A model generated the notes under the pieces. The model was not told the origin of the DNA, did no database searches, and saw only the letters and a list, made by a program, of their open reading frames with translations. Positions 7,798 through 16,523 of a stretch of 64,000 nucleotides of DNA are shown piece after piece. The position numbers and the translations under genes were made by a program. Location of the stretch: the NCBI RefSeq assembly GCF_024809975.1, contig NZ_JANUDY010000002.1, positions 124,001 through 188,000 on the forward strand. Direction: 5' to 3'. Source of the DNA: Comamonas sp. BIGb0152. Lineage in GTDB: Bacteria > Pseudomonadota > Gammaproteobacteria > Burkholderiales > Burkholderiaceae_C. Positions within the stretch are counted from its first letter, which is position 1. Every line of letters begins with the position of its first letter.

Positions 7798-7863
7798 TGG
7801 GCTTCCCCCAGTTTCCCGAACACATTCAATGACTGATGTGTGCAGGAAACTGGGGGAAGCCCA
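7798..7863. repeat. Long perfect hairpin between convergent restriction genes
   Basis: Arms of 19 bases (7798-7816 and 7845-7863) are perfectly complementary, and an inner 6-base pair ACACAT/ATGTGT (7820-7825, 7836-7841) extends the structure, leaving a 10-base loop. It sits between the ends of the DUF262 gene and hsdM, which face each other. It lacks a T-run, so it is not a standard intrinsic terminator, but could act as a bidirectional one or block antisense read-through. Confidence 0.75.
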
Positions 7864-7896
7864 CTTTGCCCTAACTGATGCAGCGAGCGTGCGTGA

Positions 7897-9516
7897 CTAA
7901 GGCAATAACTTCAAATTTAGTTCTCTCAGGAAAACGTTGTGCGCATTCTTCGCAGCCGCAATCGCCTTTTCAATTTCCACCAGCTCTTGGTGAGTCTTAT
8001 CCAGATCAATCTCCATTTCGTTGACTGCAGTACTGATATAGCGCGAGATGTTCAGATTGAAATCGTTCTTCTCGATCTCGGACATCTCCACCTTGCGTGA
8101 GTAGCGCGCCTCTTCCTCGCGGAACTGGTAGGTCTTGATGATCTTCGCGATGTGCTCAGACTTGAGCTGATTCTGGCGTTTGCCTTTCTCGAAGTGCTCC
8201 GGCCCGCTTGCATTAATGAACAGGACATCATTCGGCTTCTTGCACTTTTTCAGTACCAAGATGCAGACGGGGATGCCGGTGGAATAGAACAGATTGGCGG
8301 GCAGGCCAATCACCGTGTCGACGTGCCCGTCCTTCAGCAACTTGGTGCGAATGCGTTCTTCCGCGCCACCTCGAAACAGCACGCCGTGCGGCAGGATGAT
8401 AGCCATCACGCCGTCGTCTTTGAGGTAGTGGAAGCCGTGCAGCAGGAATGCGAAGTCGGCAGCGGACTTGGGCGCGAGGCCGTGGCTTTTGAAGCGCACG
8501 TCGTCGGCCAGCGCACCGGTCGGCTCCCATCGGTAGCTGAAGGGCGGGTTGGCAACGATGGCGTCAAAGCTGGGCTTCCTGGCCGGGTTCTCCTCCCGCA
8601 TCATGTCCCACTCGTTAAGCAAGGTATCCCCATGGAAGATCTCAAACTCAGTATCTTTCACCCCGTGCAACAGCATGTTCATGCGTGCGAGGTTGTAGGT
8701 TGTGATGTTTTTTTCCTGGCCGAAGATTTTGCCAATGGTACCGTTCGCGTTGGCTACTTTCTTTCGCACGTTGAGCAACAGTGAGCCAGAGCCACAGGCG
8801 AAATCCAGAACACTTTCCAGCCGCTTCTTGGTCCCGGTCTTCGGCTCCTGACCGTCCAGCGTGACGATGGTGGAGAGGATGTCGGAAATCTGCTGCGGTG
8901 TATAGAACTCACCTGCCTTCTTCCCAGACCCAGCGGCAAACTGGCCTATCAGGTATTCATAGGCATCGCCCAGTGCGTCGATGTCAGTGGAAAACTCTGC
9001 CAGTCCTTCGGCGATTTTCTGGATGATGGTGCAGAGCTTAGCGTTCCGGTCGGCGTAGGTTTTGCCGAGCTTTGGCGAACTCAGATCAATTTCGGAGAAC
9101 AGACCTTGAAAAGTGCTTTCGAAGGATTCCGTCTCAATGTACCTGAAGCCCGCTTGCAGTGTGTTCAACAGCTCTGCGTCTTGGGTGCGGGCCAAGTTGG
9201 CGATGCTGTTCCAGAGATGCGCGGGCTGAATGACGTAATGCACCTTACGGCGCATCTGCTTCTCGAACGCCATGATGTCGTCGGCGTTGTCCGCATACCA
9301 GAGCGCCAGCGGCACCTTGCGGATGTCGCCTCCCACATCAGGGTAGTCCCGCCCCAACTCCTTCTTCGCCGCTGTTTCGTAATTGTCGGAAAGGTAGCGC
9401 AGGAATAGGAAGGACAGCATGTAGTCGCGGAAGTCATCCGCATCCATGGCTCCACGCAGTTGGTCAGCGATGCTCCAGAGCGTCTGGTTGAGTTGCTTTT
9501 GATTGAATTCGTTCAT
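7897..9516 (-). CDS. hsdM: Type I restriction-modification DNA methyltransferase subunit M
   Basis: The 539-residue modification subunit, which transfers methyl from S-adenosylmethionine to adenine N6 in the complex HsdM2HsdS. An N-terminal helical HsdM_N region (SIADQLRGAMDADDFRDYML...) precedes the methyltransferase core: motif I DFACGSGSLL, motif IV NPPF in IVANPPFSYRW, and a region GKKAGEFYTPQQI that is highly conserved in HsdM. The C-terminus is a predicted coiled helix (MEIDLDKTHQELVEIEKAI). The ATG at 9516 overlaps the stop of the upstream ATPase by 4 bases (ATGA). It is the last gene of the operon, an unusual place since hsdM most often comes first or follows hsdR. Confidence 0.95.
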   Translation of the reverse strand: MNEFNQKQLNQTLWSIADQLRGAMDADDFRDYMLSFLFLRYLSDNYETAAKKELGRDYPDVGGDIRKVPLALWYADNADDIMAFEKQMRRKVHYVIQPAHLWNSIANLARTQDAELLNTLQAGFRYIETESFESTFQGLFSEIDLSSPKLGKTYADRNAKLCTIIQKIAEGLAEFSTDIDALGDAYEYLIGQFAAGSGKKAGEFYTPQQISDILSTIVTLDGQEPKTGTKKRLESVLDFACGSGSLLLNVRKKVANANGTIGKIFGQEKNITTYNLARMNMLLHGVKDTEFEIFHGDTLLNEWDMMREENPARKPSFDAIVANPPFSYRWEPTGALADDVRFKSHGLAPKSAADFAFLLHGFHYLKDDGVMAIILPHGVLFRGGAEERIRTKLLKDGHVDTVIGLPANLFYSTGIPVCILVLKKCKKPNDVLFINASGPEHFEKGKRQNQLKSEHIAKIIKTYQFREEEARYSRKVEMSEIEKNDFNLNISRYISTAVNEMEIDLDKTHQELVEIEKAIAAAKNAHNVFLRELNLKLLP

Positions 9517-10763
9517 GGGGTCGTGGCAGGTGCGGCGGCGGATCCTATAGTTCCTGCGGCCGGTGTCGGGGTCGGTGTCAGTGCGGTCACAAGAATGTCA
9601 GGCAAGTCAAATTGGAATTTGGTGGTGAAGTCTTCCAGAATGCGGCGGAACAGCTCTTTGTTGTCCTCGCCCATTTCGGTCGGTTCATGGATGGCGTATT
9701 TGCCATGACTGAGGAGGTTCAGCGCGCGATTGTAGAGTGCACGGTCTCCCTCGATGCTAAGCGCCTTGAGGCAGAAGGATATGTCAGCGTGACCGAAGAA
9801 CGACGCCGTTTTTTCCATGATGCTGCGCAGCGCATTGAAATGGAAGGTGTAGAGCTTGCCTGAGCTGGGGGCCGCGGCAAGTTGGAGCTCGGCGAGTGAC
9901 GCGACGTGATGAAAAAATGGCGTGTCCTCCGTCGCTCGCAGAGTATATGCACCGTCTCCGTCCGGGCGGTGCAGGAAGTAGCGCTTGTGAGCCACCCTCG
10001 GATCGCCCTCTTTCCCTCTGCCAATCTCATTGCACATCACGTTGAAGAACAGGGCGTGATGAGATGAGAAAACAACTTTGATGGGCGCGGGAGCGCCATT
10101 TTGGTCTTTCCGGCTTGCAGCTCGGCGCAAAAGCTGGGCAAGGTCGCAAGCAATAGAAATAGCATTGTTGTCGTCGAGTGAGGAGATGGGGTCATCAATG
10201 TAGAGAAATCTTACCCATTGATAGGACTCGTGACCGTCGAGCATTCGTTCGCAAATGGCCATAAAGAGGCACCAAACGAAGATGTTTTGCTCACCCCTCG
10301 ATATTTTGATGTTTTCCGCGTCGTCTTTACGAAAGACGATCTTCCATTCTTCGTATTCGATATCGAATTCAAAGTCTGCGTAGCGGCTGAGGTAGTTAGC
10401 TATGGTTTCGTCTAGAGCGAGATCGTGTAGAGCGTCGAAGAACTTTGATTTTTTATTTAGCTGCAAATGGCGAACACGGTCACCATCCAGATCATTTTCC
10501 CAAGTAAACAAGTCCTCGGTAAACGCATTGAAATAAAGTGTATCGGGATTGCCGTTGGGGTTCTTCTTGTTCCGACGCTTGCCTGCATCCTTGAACTCCA
10601 TGGAGAGCCTAGTTTTACCGGTTCGGTTGTAGGCATAGAGAAGTAGGATAGTTGCAGGTTTATTAACAACCTTCTTTTCGGACTCTGTCTCGCGTTGATT
10701 GAGATCGTCGCGCAGCCGTGTTACCAAAGTGCGCAAACTTTGGTATTTGCGAATGCCGCTCAT
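9513..10763 (-). CDS. PrrC-like anticodon nuclease with ABC-type ATPase domain
   Basis: A 416-residue protein encoded between hsdS and hsdM, overlapping both by 4 bases. ABC-type NTPase motifs: Walker A AYNRTGKT (44-51), a signature SRGEQ (155-159), Walker B LYIDDP (188-192) with SSLD D-loop, and the switch histidines SSHH (233-236). In the C-terminal part, LRSIMEK gives Arg313-x3-Glu317 and NLLSHGKY gives His353. The E. coli tRNA-Lys anticodon nuclease PrrC has the triad Arg320, Glu324, His356 and similar total length, and also sits inside a type I restriction locus, kept silent by the restriction complex until phage proteins disturb it. By that analogy this would be a suicide tRNA nuclease. 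Its tRNA target is unknown. It ends in a Pro/Ala/Thr-rich tail. Confidence 0.82.
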   Translation of the reverse strand: MSGIRKYQSLRTLVTRLRDDLNQRETESEKKVVNKPATILLLYAYNRTGKTRLSMEFKDAGKRRNKKNPNGNPDTLYFNAFTEDLFTWENDLDGDRVRHLQLNKKSKFFDALHDLALDETIANYLSRYADFEFDIEYEEWKIVFRKDDAENIKISRGEQNIFVWCLFMAICERMLDGHESYQWVRFLYIDDPISSLDDNNAISIACDLAQLLRRAASRKDQNGAPAPIKVVFSSHHALFFNVMCNEIGRGKEGDPRVAHKRYFLHRPDGDGAYTLRATEDTPFFHHVASLAELQLAAAPSSGKLYTFHFNALRSIMEKTASFFGHADISFCLKALSIEGDRALYNRALNLLSHGKYAIHEPTEMGEDNKELFRRILEDFTTKFQFDLPDILVTALTPTPTPAAGTIGSAAAPATTP

Positions 10764-12055
10764 ACCGTGGCCTCCAACGAGAATGGGAAAAGCTGCTGCA
10801 TCAGCCCTTTCCTATGGGTCTTCAAGGCTTCCAGCTTTTGAATTTCAGCGACGATGAGGGTTTCAAGGCTGCTGAGGCAGTCGGCGATACGTTGCTGTTC
10901 GTCAATTCCGGGTAAAAAAATGGTGAACTTGGCGACGTCTGAACTCGTAATGTTTGGATCCTTTCGACTGCTACTGGCTATCCTCCTCCAGTCTTCGACT
11001 TTGGCATTCAACCATGCTAAAACATAAGTAGGCAATGCCGCCTTTCGATCTAGTGCCAATACCGAAATTGCTTGATTGGTTGCTGCAGGGAAGCTTAAGA
11101 GTCCAGTTCTTCCGATTTGGTTAAAACCCCCATACATTGCAATCAAGACCGAGTCAGCAGGATTAATCCGAGCCTTTGCTTTGGATGTTATTTTTTCTTC
11201 GGTTTCAACGATGAGCCCGTTGTTTAAGTCTGTCGTTTTGACCCAAGGGATGGTTCCGTGAGCGAAGAATTCTAAATTTGATCGTGGCGGCGTAGTTCCT
11301 GAGGTAATTTTTGCGATTTCTTTAAGTGTCTTACGCTCCCACTCCCCGGTATGCTGGAATTCGGGGAAACGGAGGTGAGGTTGGGTTTCGCCTTCGCGCG
11401 GAAAGAGCTGCTGCATCAAACCTCTTTTCAGAGTCCTAAGCGAGTCCACTTCACGCGCTTGAGCGGCGATCAGCTCGTCCACCGAACTCAGGCACTCAGC
11501 GATTTTTTGTTGTTCAGCGAGTGACGGTGTAGGTAAAGGCATTGCCATGAAGTCCTGGCTTGATATGGCCATCCTATCGTGGCGTGCACCAGTGCTGGAT
11601 GCCTGCCGCATGTATGTATGCCAGCCCGTAGTCTTGAAAAAGTGCTCATAAAATTCGTCCCTGTCGTCTTTGAATTTAAAGACTGTATACAAGGGCGACA
11701 TCACACCTGTGCCAATCTTGTTCTTCGATAGTGGGCCTACGGGCGCTGTTGAAGATATTCTTGGGTTGTAGACGTAGCTACCAATTTCAACAACGAAATA
11801 GCCCTCAAGCTTGCCTTGCGTAGCGATATCCTTATCAAAAAAATCTCGCTGATCTAACACACCAAATTCAGCAGAGTTTGTCAACACACGATCTATCTTT
11901 TCGTCTCGATTTTTCTGTTTGGCACGAATAGCCAAACGATTTAGCGGTATAAGTTGCCAACCACTTGTCTCCCGAAACTCAGGAAACCGTAGCTTTGGCA
12001 CCCATGCGGGCATTACTTCGTCCTTGATGACGCTGGTTTTCTTCTTATTGCTCAT
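10760..12055 (-). CDS. hsdS: Type I restriction-modification specificity subunit S
   Basis: A 431-residue DNA-recognition subunit built as two repeats. Each half opens with a LRFPEF...W start block (PKLRFPEFRETSGW; HLRFPEFQHTGEW), holds a target-recognition domain, and closes with a helical spacer: EQQKIAECLSSVDELIAAQ...LKRGLMQQLFP and EQQRIADCLSSLETLIVAE...HRKGLMQQLFP. Those spacers set the distance between the two half-sites of the recognised DNA. The start at 12055 is chosen because it gives the common MSNKKK N-terminus and overlaps the hsdR stop by 11 bases; a longer frame to 12118 would overlap by 74. The sequence is more AT-rich than the surrounding chromosome, which supports transfer. 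Confidence 0.93.
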   Translation of the reverse strand: MSNKKKTSVIKDEVMPAWVPKLRFPEFRETSGWQLIPLNRLAIRAKQKNRDEKIDRVLTNSAEFGVLDQRDFFDKDIATQGKLEGYFVVEIGSYVYNPRISSTAPVGPLSKNKIGTGVMSPLYTVFKFKDDRDEFYEHFFKTTGWHTYMRQASSTGARHDRMAISSQDFMAMPLPTPSLAEQQKIAECLSSVDELIAAQAREVDSLRTLKRGLMQQLFPREGETQPHLRFPEFQHTGEWERKTLKEIAKITSGTTPPRSNLEFFAHGTIPWVKTTDLNNGLIVETEEKITSKAKARINPADSVLIAMYGGFNQIGRTGLLSFPAATNQAISVLALDRKAALPTYVLAWLNAKVEDWRRIASSSRKDPNITSSDVAKFTIFLPGIDEQQRIADCLSSLETLIVAEIQKLEALKTHRKGLMQQLFPFSLEATV

Positions 12056-15000
12056 ACGCGCTGAGTCCTGAAATTTCGCGGCCACTGGCGCGTTTAGTGA
12101 GGAGGGGGTGAAGGTCATCCATGAGGGCGAGCTCCGCCTGGGTGCGGGCTTTCCAGCCGAGGTCGAGTGGGGCCATCAGGTCACTGAGTTGCTCGCCATC
12201 GAAGATCATGCGGTCGAGGATGCCGTCCACGAAGCTTTGAAGGGCGGCGAGGTGGAGGCCGTGTTTCGCGGCGATATCGGCGAGTTTCTTGGCGCTCTTC
12301 TCTGCCTTGAAGCGGGTATAGCCGTCGCGAATGGCGGCCTCAGAGAGGCCCTCACCTGCCTGGAGCGTGGCGATGTATTCGGCGATGGCGTCGCGCTCGT
12401 TCATGAACTTGGCATCGGCACTGATGAGGCCGATGAGTTCCTCGCGGGTCATCTTGGCCTTGCCGTGCCCCTTAGCGGAGAACTTGGCGATGAGGCCCAT
12501 GATGTAGTCGTAGTCGATGACGGCGGAAGCGAAAAGCACAAACTCGAAGTCGAGCTGGTCCACCGGGCCATCGTTGCTAGAGCCATCGCCTTCCTTGAGG
12601 TCTTTGCCCTGTAGCGCTCTAAGTTCTTTGGCAGTTTGCAGGTACTGGCCTTTGAAGCCGCGCAAGTTTTCATCGGGCAATACTTGCTCGATGGCAGCCT
12701 TGTTGTCTTCGCTGAGGTCAGTGTATTGGTCCAGCTGGGTTTTGAGTCGCTGGACTTCCTTGAAGTGGCTGATGAATGCGGCGCGGGCCTCGTCGCCCTT
12801 CAGGTTAGCTACCGCGGATGGCGTGCAGGCAAGGTTTTGGGACGTCATGAAATCGTCCAACTTCTGTACAGCGGTCTGAAGCTTCTGGATGACCACAGGA
12901 GCCTTGTCCACGAGCCAGATTTCCCGAGCCTGCTCGCCGGTCTTCTCTCCGGAGAAGAGGGCGATGGCAGCATCGACGGAATCTTGCTGCTGGCGAAAGT
13001 CGAGGATGTTACCGTAAGGCTTGGTGCCGTTGAGCACGCGATTGGTGCGGGAAAACGCCTGGATCAATCCGTGGTGCTTGAGGTTCTTGTCCACATAGAG
13101 CGTGTTCAGGAACTTGGAATCAAAGCCGGTGAGTAGCATATCCACCACGATAGTTATATCGATCTTCTGCGCGGCCGGGTAGTCAGCATTGGACCACTGC
13201 TGGTCCTTGATACGCTTCTGCACATCCTGGTAATAGAGGTCGAACTCACTAAAACGGTGGTTGGTGCCGTAGCGGGCGTTGTAGTCGGCTAGGATGGCCT
13301 TAAGCGCAGCCTTCTTGCCCTCGGGATCTTCTTCGTTGTCCACCTGCTCCTGCGGCAGGTCTTCCTGGATCTGCTTGACATCTGCGTCGCCTTCGGCAGG
13401 TGGGGAGAAGACGCAGGCTATGTTCAGCGGCTTGAAGTCGGGATCGGTGGCCTGCTTGTCCGCCTGCATGGTCTTGAACAGAGCGTGGTATTCGATTGCG
13501 TCGTTGATGGACGCGGTGGCGAGGATTGCATTAAAGCGGTGTCCACCGGTGGCTGCGTTGTGTTTGGCTAGGATGGCTTCAATGACGGCCTTCTTGGAGA
13601 TCGCCTCACCAGGTTTTGGTGGTTTTTTCCCCTCAGGTTTGAAGTAATCGATGTGGAAGCGCAGGACGTTGCCATCCTCTATAGCATGGGTGATGGTGTA
13701 GGCGTGGAGCTGCTTCTGGAAGAGATCCTCCGTGGTTCGCATGGAAGCTTGTGTATCCTCGATCTTCTGCAAGGAGGCATTAGCCTCAAAGATAGGCGTG
13801 CCGGTGAATCCAAAGAGCTGCGCCTTCGGGAAAAATGCTTTGATAGCCTTGTGGTTGTCGCCAAACTGCGAACGGTGACATTCGTCGAAGATGAAGACAA
13901 TGCGCTTGTCCTGCAGTGCTTCGAGCTGTTTTTTATAGGTGGCTTGGCCGTTTTTGCTGCGCTGCTTGTTGCGCTTGCTGTTTTCGTCCAGCGCAAGGCC
14001 GAGCTTCTGAATGGTGGTGACAATAACCTTGTCAGCGTAGTCCTCAGAAAGCAAGCGGCGTACGAGGGCGGCGGTGTTAGTGTTCTCTTCGACGCAGCCT
14101 TCCTGAAATTTGTTGAATTCTTCCCGGGTCTGACGGTCGAGGTCTTTTCGGTCAACGACGAACAGACATTTGTGAATGTGTTCGTTTTCCTTCAACAGGG
14201 TAGCGGCCTTGAAGGATGTGAGCGTCTTGCCGCTGCCAGTGGTATGCCAGATATAGCCGTTGCCATTGTCCTCGTCGATGCACTTCACGATATGTTGCAC
14301 GGCGTAGACTTGGTACGGCCGCATGATCATAAGCTTCTGCTCACCCGCAAGCAGCACCATGTAGCGGCTGATGGTGCGGCCGAGGTCGCACTTTCTCAGG
14401 AAGTGTTCGGCGAACTCGTCGAGTTGGGTGATCTTGCGGTTGTCCTCGCCCGCAAACTCATAGATGGGCAGAAATCGCTCGTCGGCATTGAAGGCGAAGT
14501 GGCGGACGTTGTTGTTGGCGAAGTAGTAGGTGCGGTCGCGGTTGCTGACGATGAACAACTGCATGAAGCACAGTAACGTCTTGGTGTAGCCGTTGCCCGG
14601 GTCGTGCTTGTATTCGACGATCTGCTCCATGGCCCTGCGTGGATTCACACCAAGCGTCTTCAGCTCAATCTGCACGCACGGCACGCCGTTGATGAGAATG
14701 AGAACGTCGTAGCGGTGATGGCTGTTATCGGTGTTGATCCGGAGCTGGTGGACTATCTCGAAGTCGTTTTTGCACCAGTCCTTGATGTTTACCAGTGTGT
14801 AGTTCAACGGAGTGCCATCGTCGCGGGTGAAGGCGTTGATACCGCGCAGGGTCTTGGCGGCGGTGTAGACATCTGGGGTAACGATTTCATCCAGGAGCCT
14901 GGCGAACTCGGCTTCTGTCAGCTTGACACGGTTGAGGGCTTCGAACTTCTCCCGGAAGTTTTTTTCCAGCGTGGCGCGATCGCGAATGTCTTCGCGGTAC

Positions 15001-15113
15001 TCGTACTTCAAGTTCTGAAGCTTGCCAATGAAACCGTATTCGATGTGCTCTTCTTTGACGACGAGGCTAGGGGCTCCGGAAGGCATATCGTAGGTAGACT
15101 TTGATGAATGCAT
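12045..15113 (-). CDS. hsdR: Type I restriction endonuclease subunit R
   Basis: The 1022-residue DNA-translocating nuclease subunit. The N-terminal PD-(D/E)xK nuclease shows DVLILINGVP then QIELKTLG (Asp, Glu-x-Lys). The superfamily 2 helicase follows with Walker A TTGSGKTLTS, the DECH box FIFDECHRSQFG and motif III GFTGTP; a second RecA-like domain has LLTGFDSKFLNTLYVDK and QAFSRTNR. The C-terminal helical part contacts HsdM/HsdS. The ATG at 15113 is taken as start; a longer open frame continues upstream to 15374 but runs through the tRNA-Thr gene and its terminator, so it is not credible. It is the first gene of the operon; about 180 bases between it and the terminator must hold the promoter, which I could not pin down. 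Confidence 0.94.
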   Translation of the reverse strand: MHSSKSTYDMPSGAPSLVVKEEHIEYGFIGKLQNLKYEYREDIRDRATLEKNFREKFEALNRVKLTEAEFARLLDEIVTPDVYTAAKTLRGINAFTRDDGTPLNYTLVNIKDWCKNDFEIVHQLRINTDNSHHRYDVLILINGVPCVQIELKTLGVNPRRAMEQIVEYKHDPGNGYTKTLLCFMQLFIVSNRDRTYYFANNNVRHFAFNADERFLPIYEFAGEDNRKITQLDEFAEHFLRKCDLGRTISRYMVLLAGEQKLMIMRPYQVYAVQHIVKCIDEDNGNGYIWHTTGSGKTLTSFKAATLLKENEHIHKCLFVVDRKDLDRQTREEFNKFQEGCVEENTNTAALVRRLLSEDYADKVIVTTIQKLGLALDENSKRNKQRSKNGQATYKKQLEALQDKRIVFIFDECHRSQFGDNHKAIKAFFPKAQLFGFTGTPIFEANASLQKIEDTQASMRTTEDLFQKQLHAYTITHAIEDGNVLRFHIDYFKPEGKKPPKPGEAISKKAVIEAILAKHNAATGGHRFNAILATASINDAIEYHALFKTMQADKQATDPDFKPLNIACVFSPPAEGDADVKQIQEDLPQEQVDNEEDPEGKKAALKAILADYNARYGTNHRFSEFDLYYQDVQKRIKDQQWSNADYPAAQKIDITIVVDMLLTGFDSKFLNTLYVDKNLKHHGLIQAFSRTNRVLNGTKPYGNILDFRQQQDSVDAAIALFSGEKTGEQAREIWLVDKAPVVIQKLQTAVQKLDDFMTSQNLACTPSAVANLKGDEARAAFISHFKEVQRLKTQLDQYTDLSEDNKAAIEQVLPDENLRGFKGQYLQTAKELRALQGKDLKEGDGSSNDGPVDQLDFEFVLFASAVIDYDYIMGLIAKFSAKGHGKAKMTREELIGLISADAKFMNERDAIAEYIATLQAGEGLSEAAIRDGYTRFKAEKSAKKLADIAAKHGLHLAALQSFVDGILDRMIFDGEQLSDLMAPLDLGWKARTQAELALMDDLHPLLTKRASGREISGLSAYEQ

Positions 15114-15293
15114 GAAGGAGGAGCTTGCGTTGGCGATGGAACGGAAGGCAATGCAGATAGCGGTTGCAATGGATTGCAGCCGTTGGCCTATCCCTTCATT
15201 ACCTGTTATTAGGTGTACATGGTAAAGCCGTCGCGATTGTTTCCTGCCTAATTTGGAACAGAAAGATCGGGCAGATTCGAGGAAAGATGAGCA

Positions 15294-15326
15294 AAAAAAA
15301 ACCAGCCCGAGGGGACTGGTTTTTTT
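15294..15326 (-). terminator. Intrinsic terminator downstream of tRNA-Thr
   Basis: A stem ACCAG...CTGGT (15301-15320) flanked by a run of A on the left and a run of seven T on the right, so it works in both directions. It lies 23 bases past the tRNA 3' end. Confidence 0.8.
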
Positions 15327-15348
15327 AGAGGAGAAATCTCCTAAATTG

Positions 15349-15424
15349 TGGTGCCGGAGAGATGAATCGAACACCCGACCTTCTCATTACGAATGAGCTG
15401 CTCTACCGACTGAGCTACACCGGC
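15349..15424 (-). tRNA. tRNA-Thr (anticodon CGT)
   Basis: A 76-base tRNA on the minus strand. It begins GCCGGTGTAGCTCAG and ends CCGGCACCA, with the acceptor stem GCCGG pairing CCGGC and CCA encoded. The D-loop GTCGGTAGAGC and T-arm GGTGTTCGATTC are normal. The anticodon loop TTCGTAA gives anticodon CGT, reading ACG threonine. Its 3' end points into the defence island, the usual arrangement for integration at a tRNA gene. Confidence 0.95.
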
Positions 15425-15477
15425 GTTAGAGAGAAATTATAGCGTGAAATTTTGGCTCTCAGACCAAATTGCAGAAT

Positions 15478-16485
15478 TTATGCTTCCGTATGGTAACGGG
15501 TGATGCGCTCGACCTCGTTCTTCGAGCCCAGGACCACGCTGACGCGCTCGTGCAGCTTGGTGGGTTGGATGTCGAGGATGCGTTCGCGGCCGTTGGTGGC
15601 GGCGCCGCCGGCTTGTTCTACCAGCCAGCTCATGGGGTTGGCTTCGTACATCAGGCGCAGCTTGCCGGGCTTGTTGGGTTCGCGCTTGTCCCAGGGGTAC
15701 ATGAAGACGCCGCCACGGGTGAGGATGCGGTGTACGTCGGCCACCATCGAGGCGATCCAGCGCATGTTGAAGTCCTTGTTGCGGGGGCCTTCCACACCGG
15801 CCAGGCATTCGTCCACATAGCGCTTCACCGGTTCATCCCAGTGGCGCATATTGCTCATGTTGATGGCGAATTCCTTGGTGTCTTCGGGGATGCGCACGTT
15901 CTCTTGGGTCAGCACAAAGCTGCCTTGCTCACGGTCCAGGGTGAACATGGCCACGCCGTCGCCAAAGGTCAGCACCAGGGTGGTTTGCGGGCCGTAGACG
16001 CAGTAGCCGGCGGCCACTTGCTGGGTGCCGGGTTGCAAAAAGTCCTCTTCGGTCACGCCAGGGTGGCCTTCGGGTTTTTTAAGCACGCTGAAGATGGTGC
16101 CGATGGACACGTTCACATCGATGTTGGACGAGCCGTCGAGCGGGTCGAACATCAGCAGGTATTCGCCTTGCGGGTAGCGGTTGGGCACCAGGTAGATGCT
16201 GTCCATCTCTTCGGAGGCCATGGCGGCCAGGTGGCCACCCCATTCATTGGCTTCGATCAGCACTTCGTTGGCGATGATGTCGAGCTTTTTCTGCACTTCG
16301 CCTTGTACGTTCTCGCTGCCGGCCGTGCCCAGCACATCGCCCAGTGCGCCTTTGTTGACGCTGTGGCTGATGCGCTTGCAGGCGCGGGCCACCACTTCGA
16401 TCAGCAGGCGCAGCTGGGCGGGGATGAGGCCGTCGACGCGTTGCTGCTCGACAAGGTAGCGGCTGAGGGTGATGTTTTTCTTCAT
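15478..16485 (-). CDS. fbp: Fructose-1,6-bisphosphatase, class I
   Basis: Hydrolyses fructose 1,6-bisphosphate to fructose 6-phosphate in gluconeogenesis, in the cytosol. About 335 residues, the normal class I length. The metal-binding sequence [13 protein letters not shown] is the class I signature, with substrate-binding [12 protein letters not shown] and [13 protein letters not shown] toward the C-terminus. The start at 16485 is preceded by AAGGAG; an upstream frame start at 16512 lacks that. Followed on the same strand by the tRNA-Thr gene with a 50-base gap. Confidence 0.97.
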   Translation of the reverse strand: MKKNITLSRYLVEQQRVDGLIPAQLRLLIEVVARACKRISHSVNKGALGDVLGTAGSENVQGEVQKKLDIIANEVLIEANEWGGHLAAMASEEMDSIYLVPNRYPQGEYLLMFDPLDGSSNIDVNVSIGTIFSVLKKPEGHPGVTEEDFLQPGTQQVAAGYCVYGPQTTLVLTFGDGVAMFTLDREQGSFVLTQENVRIPEDTKEFAINMSNMRHWDEPVKRYVDECLAGVEGPRNKDFNMRWIASMVADVHRILTRGGVFMYPWDKREPNKPGKLRLMYEANPMSWLVEQAGGAATNGRERILDIQPTKLHERVSVVLGSKNEVERITRYHTEA

Positions 16486-16523
16486 GGGTTGAACTCCTTC
16501 AAACTTGGTCAATCTGGGTGGGC

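Noticed and set aside
2000-8000. Second copy of the tRNA-Thr 3' end as island attR
   Set aside because: The 27-base tRNA 3' segment was not found by eye at the expected far boundary or internal junctions.
15114-15374. N-terminal extension of hsdR
   Set aside because: It would read through the tRNA-Thr terminator and part of the tRNA and adds no known domain.
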